From Talpa occidentalis (lineage: Eukaryota > Chordata > Mammalia > Eulipotyphla > Talpidae), in contig NW_023601433.1 in assembly GCF_014898055.3 (NCBI RefSeq), positions 84,701,106 through 84,765,105 on the forward strand: DNA of 64,000 nucleotides. The letters run 5' to 3'. The notes beneath the pieces were generated by a model. The model searched no databases, was not told the DNA's origin, and worked only from the letters and a program-made list of their open reading frames with translations. The number at the start of each line of letters is the position of its first letter. The first letter of the stretch is position 1. The translations under genes and the position numbers were made by a program. This document shows positions 39,201-51,200 of this stretch, one piece after another.

Positions 39201-42200
39201 TGTCTATTACCCATGGTTAAGGTGGGCTGAACTCCCTTAATAAATAGACCCAAGGATAAAGTAGCTCAAACCCAATGGACCTTTACTTCTTGCTCATGGA
39301 GGCACCCAGGGTGAGGGCTGAGCTGTGTAATCCCAGAGGTCTTGTATCTGTGCAGTCAGAGAAGAATCCCAGTCCCATGGGACCATGTGGTCACATGGCA
39401 AAGCAGGAGGTAACTAAGGTGTGTGCTCAAAGGGGAAACCAGGCCTTGGTGGACCTTTAATGGTGGACAAGAAAGGTCTGTGACCCATTTTCATAAATAG
39501 TTGGTTTATGACAGACTCAGTGCAGTACTCACAGCAGAACCATCTGGCCCCTCCATTCTGTAACAGGTGAGAAGCTGGTGCCGGGAGCCAGGGAAGTGCT
39601 CACAGAGATCTTCAAGAGCTGTGCCCATTCGGAGCAGATGCTGAGCCTAACACCAGCAAAGCCCATCAAAGTCTCTGACATTTATCTCAGCAAGGAGCAG
39701 ATCAACTCCCAAACACCGGGCAACCTCCTCCACCTCTTCTTCACCAATGTGCGGCCTCCAAAAAAGGTGTTGGAGGACCAGCTTACTCAGGTAGGTACCC
39801 ACCCCGCCAGCCCACACGGGCCTCAATGCCCCTGGCTGAGCCTGAGGACCCACCCCCTGATGCCCCCAGATCCTGAGGAAGTACGGCGTGCCAAAGCCCA
39901 AGTTGGACAAGAGCAAGTACAGCAAAGCCGGGAAGGAGCAGCACCCGGTAAAGGTGGTGAGCACCAAGCGGCCCATCACCAAGCCGCCCACAAAGGACAA
40001 GGCCGTGCTCAACAGTGTCAGGTGGGCACCGGGAGCACGAGCTGGCGGGCTGGGAGGGGGTGACCCTGGCAGGCATTCTGTCTCTGCTCTGCTGTCTGCT
40101 GAAGTCCTCAGTCCCTGGATCATCAGCTGAAAGAAAACATTCATTTCATCCACAAATAGAGTGATAGAAAGCTGGATGGACCATGCGGCCTAGAGAGCCA
40201 CCCAGTCCACATCCATAAAATATCTAAATGCAGGATTTTTAAAATTTTTATTTATTTTAACCACACAAGCAATGCATTTAGTTATTACAGAAAGATTACT
40301 ACGTGCCTATGTGCGTATTGAAAAAATTTGATTACCCTATACATAGAAACTTCTTTTAACATTTAAGTGCCTTGCCTTTTATTTATGCTTTATTTTCTTA
40401 AATTCTAGATGGCTAAAGTAGCACAAAATTCAAAATCTTAGCCTCTTCTTTTCCCCTCCACCCTCAAGCCTCCTAGTTGCCCTTGCTGAGACAGCCTCTG
40501 GGTCTCTGGTTTGTACCTGCCCACTGGGAACTGAGGATACCTGCAACTTGCTATTTCTGTTTACTACAAAGATCTTGGAGATTATTCCATATCAATACAA
40601 AAAGAACTTACCCATTCCTTTCTTATAGCTACGTGATGTATCATGTGTGGATGTGCAGATATAATAGACTCTTCCATACCAGTTTATGACTCCCAAGTAC
40701 TCACTGCTGAAACATTGACAGTGTTACCTAGAAGGGGTCTCTAGAGGAGTTATTTAAATGATCAGAAAAATGAAGTGTCTCTTTATTGTATCTAAGTTGT
40801 ACTTTTATTTTTTTAATTTTTATATTCCCCATACAATTGCACCCCCCCTTATTTTGGCCCCAATCCCTCTAAATTGTACTTTTAAATCAGCACCATCCAC
40901 TAGAACTTTCTATGATACTGGAAATCTGTGCTGTTCTCTATCTGTGCTGTTCAGGTAGCAGCCACTAGTCACATGTGACTGCTGAGCACTTGAAATGTGG
41001 CCCTTATGACTGAGGAGCTGAATTTGTCATTTTAGTTAAATGCAAGTAGTTAGATTTGGCCAATGGCTGTTGTTGGACAGTACAGTTCTAAAGTATGTAG
41101 AAAGAATGAGAATTGCCTCAAGATTTTTCACATTTTAAAGCATCAATTTGTCCCCATACTTTGCTCATTAAATTTTATTCAGTCAGAACAAAAGTATCTT
41201 GAACCTAGGCCTGTCTGACCCAAACATAGTTGTGGAAGTATGAACAGGAGGCGTGGACAAGAGAGTTCTGATTCTAGTGCTTCGGTCCACAGCAGGACCG
41301 CGTTAAGTGAAAAGAAGCCAACTGTGAAGCCAAAGTCACCGGAAAAGAGCAAGCCTGATGAAAAGGACCCAGAGAAGTCGCCCACCAAAAAACAGGAAGG
41401 TAAATGAATAACTTGAACCTGATATGGGCTTGGGGTATCTTGATGATGAGGTGACCCACTCTGGGGACCAATTCTTTGCTTTTGCTCAACTGACTGGGCT
41501 CCCTTGGGTTTTGGTGTAAGCAGGCAGCATTGTCAGACACCGGGAAGACATTCCTACCAAATGCCCATGGGTCCAGGATGCCATCTTCGATGACCTTGAA
41601 CTTAGGGAGGTCAAAGTAGCAGCTCAGAAATATCATAAATGCCAACTAGATGAAAAATAGATGATTGTGGTGCCTCCCTGGTGGTACAGGGTGTTAAGTC
41701 TTGGCACAATGAAGTTATTGGCAGCCACTACAGCACGAGTTCAATCCCTGGCCAGGGAGGTGACCCACATGGCTCAGCAGACCTCTCCTGTCCCACCCGC
41801 TGCTCCCCTTAGTAGTGTATTTCAGTAGATCTGCCTGTTCTGTTCCCCACTCTGTCTCTGGTGAATCCTTTCACCCCCTACCTCCCACACCTCTGTCCAA
41901 CACCTCCAGCTCTTGTATGTATAAATAAATAAATAATTTAAAAAAAGATTATGACTAAAAAATAAAAGTCTAGAAATCTGCTTTAGAAATTTCCTTCCAG
42001 AGGGTCCTTGCCCTGAGCAATAGAACTTAACCCTTCTCAAGGTCCAAGCAGAGCTACAGAAAGCTTTTCTCACTTTCTCAGAAATTTCTCAGTTAGGAAT
42101 GGTTTCGAGGGTCTGATTATTCAAGAACTTGGGCAGTGAGTACAGATGGCCGGTCACCAGGCCCTGGAGTGATGGGAAACAAGGGAATTGGGTGGATTGG

Positions 42201-45200
42201 TCCCTAAGGGAGAGAAGACATGAGAGCATGCTATGAAGCCCTGCTGTTCTTACCATGGTTTTTACCAAACTCCTCAAACTATGAACACTTTTCTGTCAGT
42301 CCCTGAAGAAAAATATCTGACCTTGGAAGGATTTCACAAGTTTGTCATTGACCGGGCCAAGCAAGATATCCGGAGTGTCTGGAGGGCGATTCTGTCCTGT
42401 GGCTATGATCTGCATTTTGAGAGGTAAGAGATTGTCCCTCAGCTCACTTGTTACCTTGTGTGAAAGCTGATCTCAACCACTAGATGCATCCCTGAGAAAA
42501 TAGTCTGTCTCCCCTGTTTCATCCTGTTTTAACTACTGGGTTAAAGTGGTTTTTCTAACACATTTGAAGACAAAGCCTGTTCTTTTTTTTTTTATTAGTC
42601 TGCTCCAGCTGCCATAACAAAATACCACTGACTGGGGGGCTTTAACAACAAATTAATTTTCTCCCAGTTCTGGAGGTTGGCCGTCAAAAGTGAAGATGTC
42701 AACTGAAGGCAGTTTTTCCTGAGGTCACTTCTTGCTGGGGCCTTGCACAGCCTATCCTCTGTACATGTGCACTTCTTGGCCCTCCTGGCCTTATAAGGAC
42801 ACTCGCCCCTTAAGGATTAGGGCCCCGCCCCATGACCTCATTTATTCTCTACCTCTAAAGGCCCTTTATGCTAGTCACATTGGGGGTTGCAGTTAGGAGA
42901 GGGAGGAGACACATTTTGGTCTATAACTGACAATTTCTTATTCCAAAGACCCTTTGTCCTGAGGCACACTTTCCCCCAGTCTCCATTCCCTTTCCCCTTG
43001 GCAGACAGAAGCACAGCAAGACCACTGCTCTCCAGGTCCCAAGGGCCAAGCTTATGTTGTTTCTCCTCTCTAGCCTCTAGCTGTCAGTGAACCCCAAGCA
43101 GACAGGGGTTCTTGTCCCTCTAGCTGGGATACACACAGGCCTACACACCCTCACCCCCAGCAAGGTGTGCAGAGTGCCAAAGAAAAACAAATCTGTTTTC
43201 AGAGTAGAGAAATTGTTTACTGCTTGGCATTTTGTGCCTTCACTGAAGATTTGGCATCAATCCTGGGTGCCTTGGATCATGGTAACAGGGACAAGTGTTC
43301 TGAACTTGTTTTAGAAACCAGTAAGAGGTGACTTTGCCATTTTTATTGAAGAGTAAAATTACCTGTTTGGACTAGAAACTGCATTCTAAGTGGGAAGGGA
43401 ACAAATTGGACTGCAAACCAATTTTAGTATATGTGCTGCCGAAGCAAACACAGAATTGGACTGTAAACCAGCTAGCTGCCTTAGAAGCAGCTAGAAGGGC
43501 AAATTTGTGTATGTTAGAGGTGCCCGGTGATACTTGGACACACACTTCCCTCCTCACTGGGTCCCCAAAAGCTATAGGCCACTGCCTGCTTTGCCATTCT
43601 GGATGCATCTGTGGGGACCCCGGGGCCTAGGCCAAGGGATCTGCTTCTGAAGGAGGCTTGGCCTGCCTGGGGACACCCCTTGGGTGGGAGAGGAAGGCCT
43701 GAGTAAGCCGGAACCTGAGGTGACTGTAGGCCCCCTACCTCCACCGTTGCCCAAGCTGCACCTATGAGGCACCATGGGCCCTGGTACTGGGGCCACTAGC
43801 TGGGCCACCTTCCTTTCTTGGGTTAGTAGCTTAATGTTTGTGGCCCAAGTACATGCACATTCACTCCCCATGCTCATGCCCTATACACAGAGCAGATGCC
43901 CTGATCCTGGGCCCAGGGATAATCACTTCGTGATATTTCAGTAAACATCTCCCCCAGCATCTTTCTGGGAGTGGATTTTTTCAGTACTGTAGAAAGGGGA
44001 CCAGAAGAAACATACTGTTTGTAACCAGCTTTTTTTCATTTTTCCAGATCATTCACTGATAGGCCATCACATGATTTGAGTGACTGCCTAGCAGCCCTTG
44101 TCAGAATATCCTGTGATTTATTCAGCAGATGCCCTAGCACCAGATGCTGGGCTTGCGTCTGTCGTCGCTGTAGTAAAGCTGCTGTAGCGATGCCCTCACC
44201 ACACTTGTCTGTCTGTTCAGATAGGTCTGCTGGTGAACCTGGAAGGGACAGCTGGGAGGTGACAGCCCCAGCCACAGCAGCAGCTGACACCTACTGTGCC
44301 TTGGGGCTGGGCACCATGCTGGGCACTTGAAGGGCATCTTCCATTTATAGATTCATAGAGCTGGTGTGCTTTTGATGGTGCATGCATATTGCCAAACTCC
44401 AGAAAGGTCATGCCCTTCCCATCCCTCCAGCTTTTATAAGGAGCTTCCCCTTTGACAAACACCCAGAAACCACCTGGGAGGCAATGCTATCTCACAAACA
44501 TACTTGTGAGACATGGATCTGGAGGACTCGCTGTCCCCATACCCCAGCTGAGGACCCTGCCCCACCTCGCCCTTCTCCCTTGCCCCAGGTGTGCCTGCAT
44601 CGACGTCCGGCATGCGCACAAGGCCTCAAGGAAGTGGACCTTGGAGATGGACGTGGCACTGGTTCAGTACATCAATCGGCTGTGCCGCCATCTTGCCATC
44701 ACGCCTGCACGGCTCCACCCCCATGAGGTGTATCTGGACCCCGCAGATGCCACCGACCCCAGAGTGGCCTGTCTCTTGAGTATGTAGCCCCGGGGGATGC
44801 CTTTCAGGGACTGAATGTGACCTCCTGGTGACATTATGGGTGTTAGAAGGACTGACCCCTCTGCACACCCGCTGAACAAACCCTAAGGAGCACTTGCTGG
44901 GAAACGGGTGGTGAAAAAGAGGGAGAGAAAGACAGGACACTGTGACTGCAGCCAGTCACATCTGTGAGGCTTCTGCGTGCACATCACAACAGCCAAGCAG
45001 CAGATCCCAGGGTCACTCCCTGGCCTTGCCCAGAGCCACAGTGACGCCAGGCTGGCGTTGGGGATAAAAGGCAGCTGAGTCCAAGAGCAGCCGTTTCCAA
45101 TAAGTGTCACCTCTGGAAAACGAGCCTGTCATGACCTGTTGGCACAGGCCTAGCCTGCCGCCCTCACCCAGCCATGCTCGGGCGAATACAGACAGTGAAT

Positions 45201-48200
45201 GCGGACATGACTGTACTACCATCAGCCTCTCGCAGTTGGAGAGGAGACAGATATGAGGAGGAAGTGACAGACTGTGATGGCATCACATCTGGTTTGACAT
45301 GGGAAGCCATCCTGGGGAGCTGGGTGAAAGACATAGGACTTGGCACTATTTTGCAACTTCCTATAAGTCTGCATTTCAAAACTAAAGTTAAAAATCACAG
45401 GGTCTCCCCAGTGGCGCAGCGGTTAAGTGCTGGGCTGCGAAGCTACCCGCAGCCTCTGCAGCGCTGGTTCGATCCCCGGCTGCCAGGGAGGGTCCCACAT
45501 GGAGCGCAGACCTGCCCGCTGCTTCCCTCAGCAGTGTACTTTGGTCCTTCTGCCTGTTCTGCTCCCCGCTCTGGCTCTGGTGAATTCTCTCACCCTCCTG
45601 CACTTCTGACTGTACCCAGTGCTTGTATAAATAAATAAATAAATCTTTAAAAAAAAAAAAATCACATAGCCCGCAGGCCAAGCATGGGGGGCATTCAATT
45701 CCTTACAAGCCAGGTCCTTCCTCCTGACCAGTCCGGGCTTGGCCCTTTGCTTCTGCTTGCTGGAGGTTCACTCACTTGCTAACAGCATTTCTGAGGTCTC
45801 AAGGATAAACTCCACTTCGGGGGCCTCCTGGTCCTGGTCCTGTTTAAAGTGTTCCTCCTCTAGCTCTCCCCAGTGATAGGGGTCCCCCAAGTTTGTCTGA
45901 AGTAGAGAATCTCAGCCTGACTACCCCTCCTGTCCTGCAGATGTGCCCATCGAGAGCCTGCGCCTGCGCTTCGCACTGCTCCAGTCCCTGAACACCACCC
46001 TGGAGACCTTCTTCTTGCCGCTGGTGGAACTGCGCCAGACGCCTATGTACACCCATAGTATCGCAGCCCTGCTGAAGGAGGCTAAAGGTCAGTGCCTGGG
46101 CGGCAGGTGTGGGCCCCATGCAGAGGGCAGCGAGGGAGATGACGGAACCAGCAGATCTCCCCAGGCCATCGCCACCCCCCACCCCAAGCAGCTGCCCAGG
46201 AAGACACCCCAACCCCACTTACAGGTCTGGGGGCAGCAGCAGTTCTGCCCAGAGCAGTTGCCTTATGCTCTTTAAGTTTTTCTGGAGAAAAACTTAAAAC
46301 AGTTTTCAATTCAAGTTACTTAGAAATATGTGGTTAAAGCCTCAACTCATTGTGTATACTCATGTCCCTTAATCCCAAAGATGACCATTTCACAGAGAAG
46401 TGTCCTTCCAGACCTTTCTAATCTAGTCACATACAAATAGATATTCTCACAGACACACACAGATTTTTGTTCTTTTATCAAGAATAGGACTCGTGCTCTG
46501 CTTGGCAGTTGGCACAGAGAACCACCCTCCTTCGCAGCCCCTGTGCAGGTGCATGGTCTAGTCGGCCTTTCCCTGTTGATAGATGGTAGCTGGTTTTTGC
46601 TGTTTGAGAAAATGCTATATTGCACATCCTTGCTTTTCGTGTGGTTGGATTAGCCCATGGCTCCTGAGTGTGAAGGAGCCCAGGGCATATGCGTTGACAT
46701 TTGGAGAGCTACCCCCCAAGCACCCTCCAGAAAGTCAGACCCCCTTGTGCTCTCACCAGCCTGTATGCGAGCACCATCCCCTGGCTTGAAGGGAGCCCCA
46801 GAAGATGCTAGAGAGACCCAGAGGGTATAACATGGCTCCAGCCGGCCTGGGGGAGACCAGAAAGGCAGGGAAGTGGTCTCCTCATAGCCTCTTCCCCACA
46901 TTCCTCTCTTCAGGGCTGATCTTCTATGACACAAAAGTGACAGTAATGAATCGGGTGCTCAACGCCACCGTGCAGAGGACAGCAGATCATGCGGCGCCCG
47001 AGATTACTTTGGACCCACTGGAAATCGTGGGAGGTGAGATTGGTGACACGGACCAGAAAATCTGAAAGACTCGGTTTAAACACACCAGCTGGTTCCTCAC
47101 ATGTGAAAAGCCTCTAGAAGAAGGGAGTCCAGGGTTGCCCTAACACATCCTCATTCTCTGACTGCGGTCACCCTGCTCCAGCTCCCAGCGAGTGGATCCC
47201 GCCATCAGGGTCCCCTCGCGCGAGCAGGAGGAGGGGCTCCTCAGTGCCTCTCCTTCCCTCTCCCGAGGATGGACTAAGACTGCCAAGGCTCACCCCCTGC
47301 AGGGGAGGCAGGAAATGCAGGCTCTTCTGCTTGACTAGTCCTGCTAGTCAGAAGAGAGTGATATTGGGAGGCAACTGGGGGTTTCTGCCAAGCAGAGACA
47401 CGAGGGCTCCAGGAGGTGGAGTGGAGCAAGCGGGAGGCCCCCAGGGACCCAGAGATGCAGCAGGAAAGAGGAAGCTGGCCCAAGAATGGAGAAAGCACGG
47501 GCTGGACAAGGGAGGTCCAATAAGGGGGCAAAGGTCTGATCTTGGGTGGGGGGGCAGAAGTCGGCCCCCAGAAACCCTTACCAGCTCCCCTCTCTCTTTC
47601 CAGGGGAGATCAGAGCCTCTGAAAACTCCTACTTCTGCCAGGCTGCCAGGCAGCTGGCCTCAGTGCCGTCCTCTCAGCTTTGTGTCAAGCTGGCTAGTGG
47701 GGGCGACCCCACCTACGCCTTCAACATCCGCTTCACTGGGGAGGAGGTGCACGGCACCAGTAAGTAGACCCCCCACACCCCCACCCCACTTAGCCGGTTC
47801 AGGGTGGAGGCTGTGTTCTGACCATGGAAGTTCCTAGGGCTGTTTTAGTCTCAGCTGCCCCAGATCCCCCATCAGCAAGAGTTCAAGCACAGCCTCCTTA
47901 CCCTGCTCTGCAGAGGCCAGGACTGTCCCCAGAGTCACCTTGAGCTGGACTTGTGTGGTTGCCGCAGGGGAGCAGGTGCCCCCACTGGTCCAGAACCTCA
48001 GCTCCATGTGATTAGGGCTGGGGCTGTGCCTCGGACTGACACTGGGGCTCTTCATGCTGAGGGTCCAAGAGCGACGCCCTCAGAGCATATGGGCCTTCTT
48101 CCCCAGGAAGAGCCCTGACAATGGGTTGTGCCAAAATCTAGCCTGTGCCCAATGAGGACCAGGGCCTTGGGAGCCCTGAACAAAACTGGCCCTTCTGTCA

Positions 48201-51200
48201 ATCATTTCACGGACTGGGATGAGGATCAGCAACTCAGAAAAGCTCCCTCGGTGCCCTCTCAGTCAAGTTTAGCCCCAGACATTCAGGAAATGTCTCTTTG
48301 TCTGGGTGGGAGAAGAAGCCCTATTCCTTGTTGGCCAGGCACTTTGGGAGGGCCAGTGGGCACAGGGCCCCCCAGCTGTCTCCCCTTGCTGCGGGGATCA
48401 GGGGAACACTGCAGCAGGGGAAGCTCTGTGCACCCTGAGGACACCTCTGAGGGACGCGAGCCGGAACTGCCAGGCCCATGTTGGACATCTTAGGTTCTTC
48501 AAGGAGCCGAAACCTCTCAAGGATACCGTCACTGTCCCACTTTACAGATACAGAAACTGGACGCCACACCATTCAGTCGCTCCCCAAAGGTCAGGCAGCT
48601 AGCTGGAGTTCAAAGTCAGCGCTGTCTGATTCCCAAGTAAGGCCTTGGCCCTGGGGGCTTCCTCAAGCAGGCAGGCAGGCAGGCATCTCCTGTCTCTCCA
48701 TGGAAACTGAATGAGGACAGAGCATGACTGGTGGGCCTGTGGGTGACTCTGACCAGGCAGACCACGTGCACAGCTGTCCTCAGAGCTTCCTGACCTTGTG
48801 CACTGACAGGAGGCACAGGAAAGGCTGGAGAAGACCAGCCACAGAGGGGAGTTTGTCAAGAAAGCCTAAGGTGGATCTGGAATGGGGTGGCGATAAATCA
48901 TTTCTGCCCTCTGTGTGCTGCCGTCATCCACCCTGTCTGTGCAGTCACTAGACCGATTCCAAGCACCGGAGTGGGAGGCAGCACTGTAGTGGCCTGCTCT
49001 TGGCACTGCTTGGGGAGCGGTCCCCAATTCAGGGTGAACTTGCAGCTGGAGAGGTGCCCAAAGTAGGGTCTGCGTTTCACCCCGTGAATCCTTGACACCA
49101 ACCTGCAAGGTGGGCACAACTACGTCCCGTCTGATAGGTTGAGGCCGCCTTGGGACCCAGCGAGGAAGCAGCACAGCAGGATTTGACCACAGGCACCTTT
49201 TCTTCCCACTCCACTGTCACTGTAGTTAGCTAGGTGGCCAACGAGGGATATTCCAGGTGGGCACAGGGCCCGCGGGCGGGCCAAGCAGCAGAGCCTGGTG
49301 CTGACAGGTCTCCATCTGTCCCGCAGGTGGCTCTTTCCGCCACTTTCTGTGGCAGGTGTGTAAAGAGTTGCAGAGCTCCTCACTGTCCCTTCTCCTGTTG
49401 TGCCCCAGCTCCGCTGTCAACAAGAACAAGGTAAGATGGCCCTGGGGTTGCAGGTGGGGCCTGCCCTCTGGGCCCTGGCTGACCAGCTCTGACACAGGGC
49501 AGGGCCTGTGGCCTTCTTCCTCCTCCCATGGGTGTGGTGGCCTGGCGCCTGTTTCCTGACAGGACTAGTGGCAGGTGTCACAGTCACCTGGTCTGTCTCT
49601 GCCTGCTCCTCAGGGCAAGTACATCCTGACCCCGTGCCCCATCACCTGCGGGGAGGAGCAGCTGCTGCACTTCCTGGGGCAGCTGCTGGGGATTGCGATC
49701 CGAGCAGATGTTCCTCTTCCCCTGGACCTCCTGCCCTCCTTCTGGAAGACACTGGTGGGGGAGCCCCTGGACCCTGATCAAGACCTGCAGGAAGCAGACA
49801 TACTCACCTACAACTATGTCAAGAAATTCGAGAGTGTAAGTGAAAGTTCCATTTATCCTGGGGATGGTGGGGCCCTGAAGCGGTGCCCCCCTGTTGCATT
49901 GGCAACACCACATTGACACACGGGAGTCGTGGAGCAAGCTGTACAGTGCAGGATGCTGCTGAAAGAACAAGATCCTGGCCTTTTTATTGATAGAACAGTC
50001 ATACCGCATCAGTTATGTGGGGTAGGAGGAATAAGAGAACAAGGGTGGGTGAAACTGAAAACGTGCTTTTCTCATCCGGGGCTTCAGGGGCACATGAGGC
50101 TGCTGACCAGATAGATACTTTTTATCTGCTTAATAACCCAGTGTTGTCATCGAAACCAGACCCCAGACCCCAGCCATGGCTCCAGTCTTATTGACAAGGC
50201 ATCCCTCTGATCGACCGATCGGTGCATGGCTACACATCAGTCGGCCCCTCCGCGTTCCCCGTCATTCCTCGTAATGTATACCCATTGTCCAGGGCATCAA
50301 GTGTCCTACTCTTGCTTAATTTGAAAGGAACCATGTAGGGGCTGGCATAGATTCTCTTAGGTCATGTAACTGATTGACCCGTTTGTTCTGACATTGTATT
50401 GGAGGGCAGACTGCACTTAACCAAAATGGTAGCCAAGCGGGCCGTTTAAGTCTAGCAGACCCACACCCCCAGGGCCCTGGGTGCTATATCTGTGGTGCTT
50501 CTGTCCCATGGACAGCAGAGCTCTGCACTGAAGACTGCTGAGAGCACTGCCAGAGAACATGGAATGTAAGCCCTGGTAGGGGACAAGTGAAGTCTCTCCT
50601 TCCTCCCTGCTGCCAGCAGCTGGCTGTGGGCAACCCAGCCAGCCCCACTGGGGCTTCCATTTACTGTGTCGATCCCCAGAGACACAGGTGAGGGTTTACG
50701 GCCCCTGAAGGAACCTCAGTACTGGGGTGAAAACTGCCACAAGCAAACCCAGTTTCACCTTGAAGAGCCACTTCAGGGCCTCAGGAAGAGCACAGGAGAT
50801 CGGCTCTTGGGTCGGCTGAGACTGACTCCTGTGTACTGGACACATGGAGTTAGTGGGGTGACAGCAGTGTCGGATGCCCCACTGTACACACCTCGGATAG
50901 GGGCAGGCAGTCATTGCTCAGCCTGCCTGTGGGCCTATGGGAGCCACGCATCCCCAACCCACTACCATGGGCCTGGCCCTGGGCTCAGCCCTTCTAGGAG
51001 TCCCAGGCTCTCCTGTCATGCTGGAGTGGTGTCTACAAGCCGGGAGGGACTCAGCTTGTGGAGGTGAACTGCCTGGGAGCAGAGCCAGCCCAGGGGGAAG
51101 CCGTGCTTTCCAGTGCCACACACGCTTCTCAGGGTGGAGGCCATCCTGGCAGAGCACAACGCTGCCTCTGACCCAGCCCTTCCCTTTGCCACCAGCTTCC

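Larger units (their letters stand above)
44780..47603 (+). other. HECTD4 introns around exons 29-30, mostly unannotated
   Basis: Only the SINE at 45400-45656 is recognisable between exons 28 and 31, apart from the coding exons. Confidence 0.5.

Noticed and set aside
39870..40021. The Lys/Pro-rich stretch as a DNA-binding AT-hook
   Set aside because: No RGRP core; simple low-complexity linker.
42300..42423. EF-hand call in exon 27 (LEGFHKFV pattern)
   Set aside because: No acidic calcium-binding loop follows; the resemblance is too short.
47244..47837. A 197-residue open frame across exon 31
   Set aside because: It is in a different frame from the conserved exon 31 peptide; a chance frame in GC-rich DNA.
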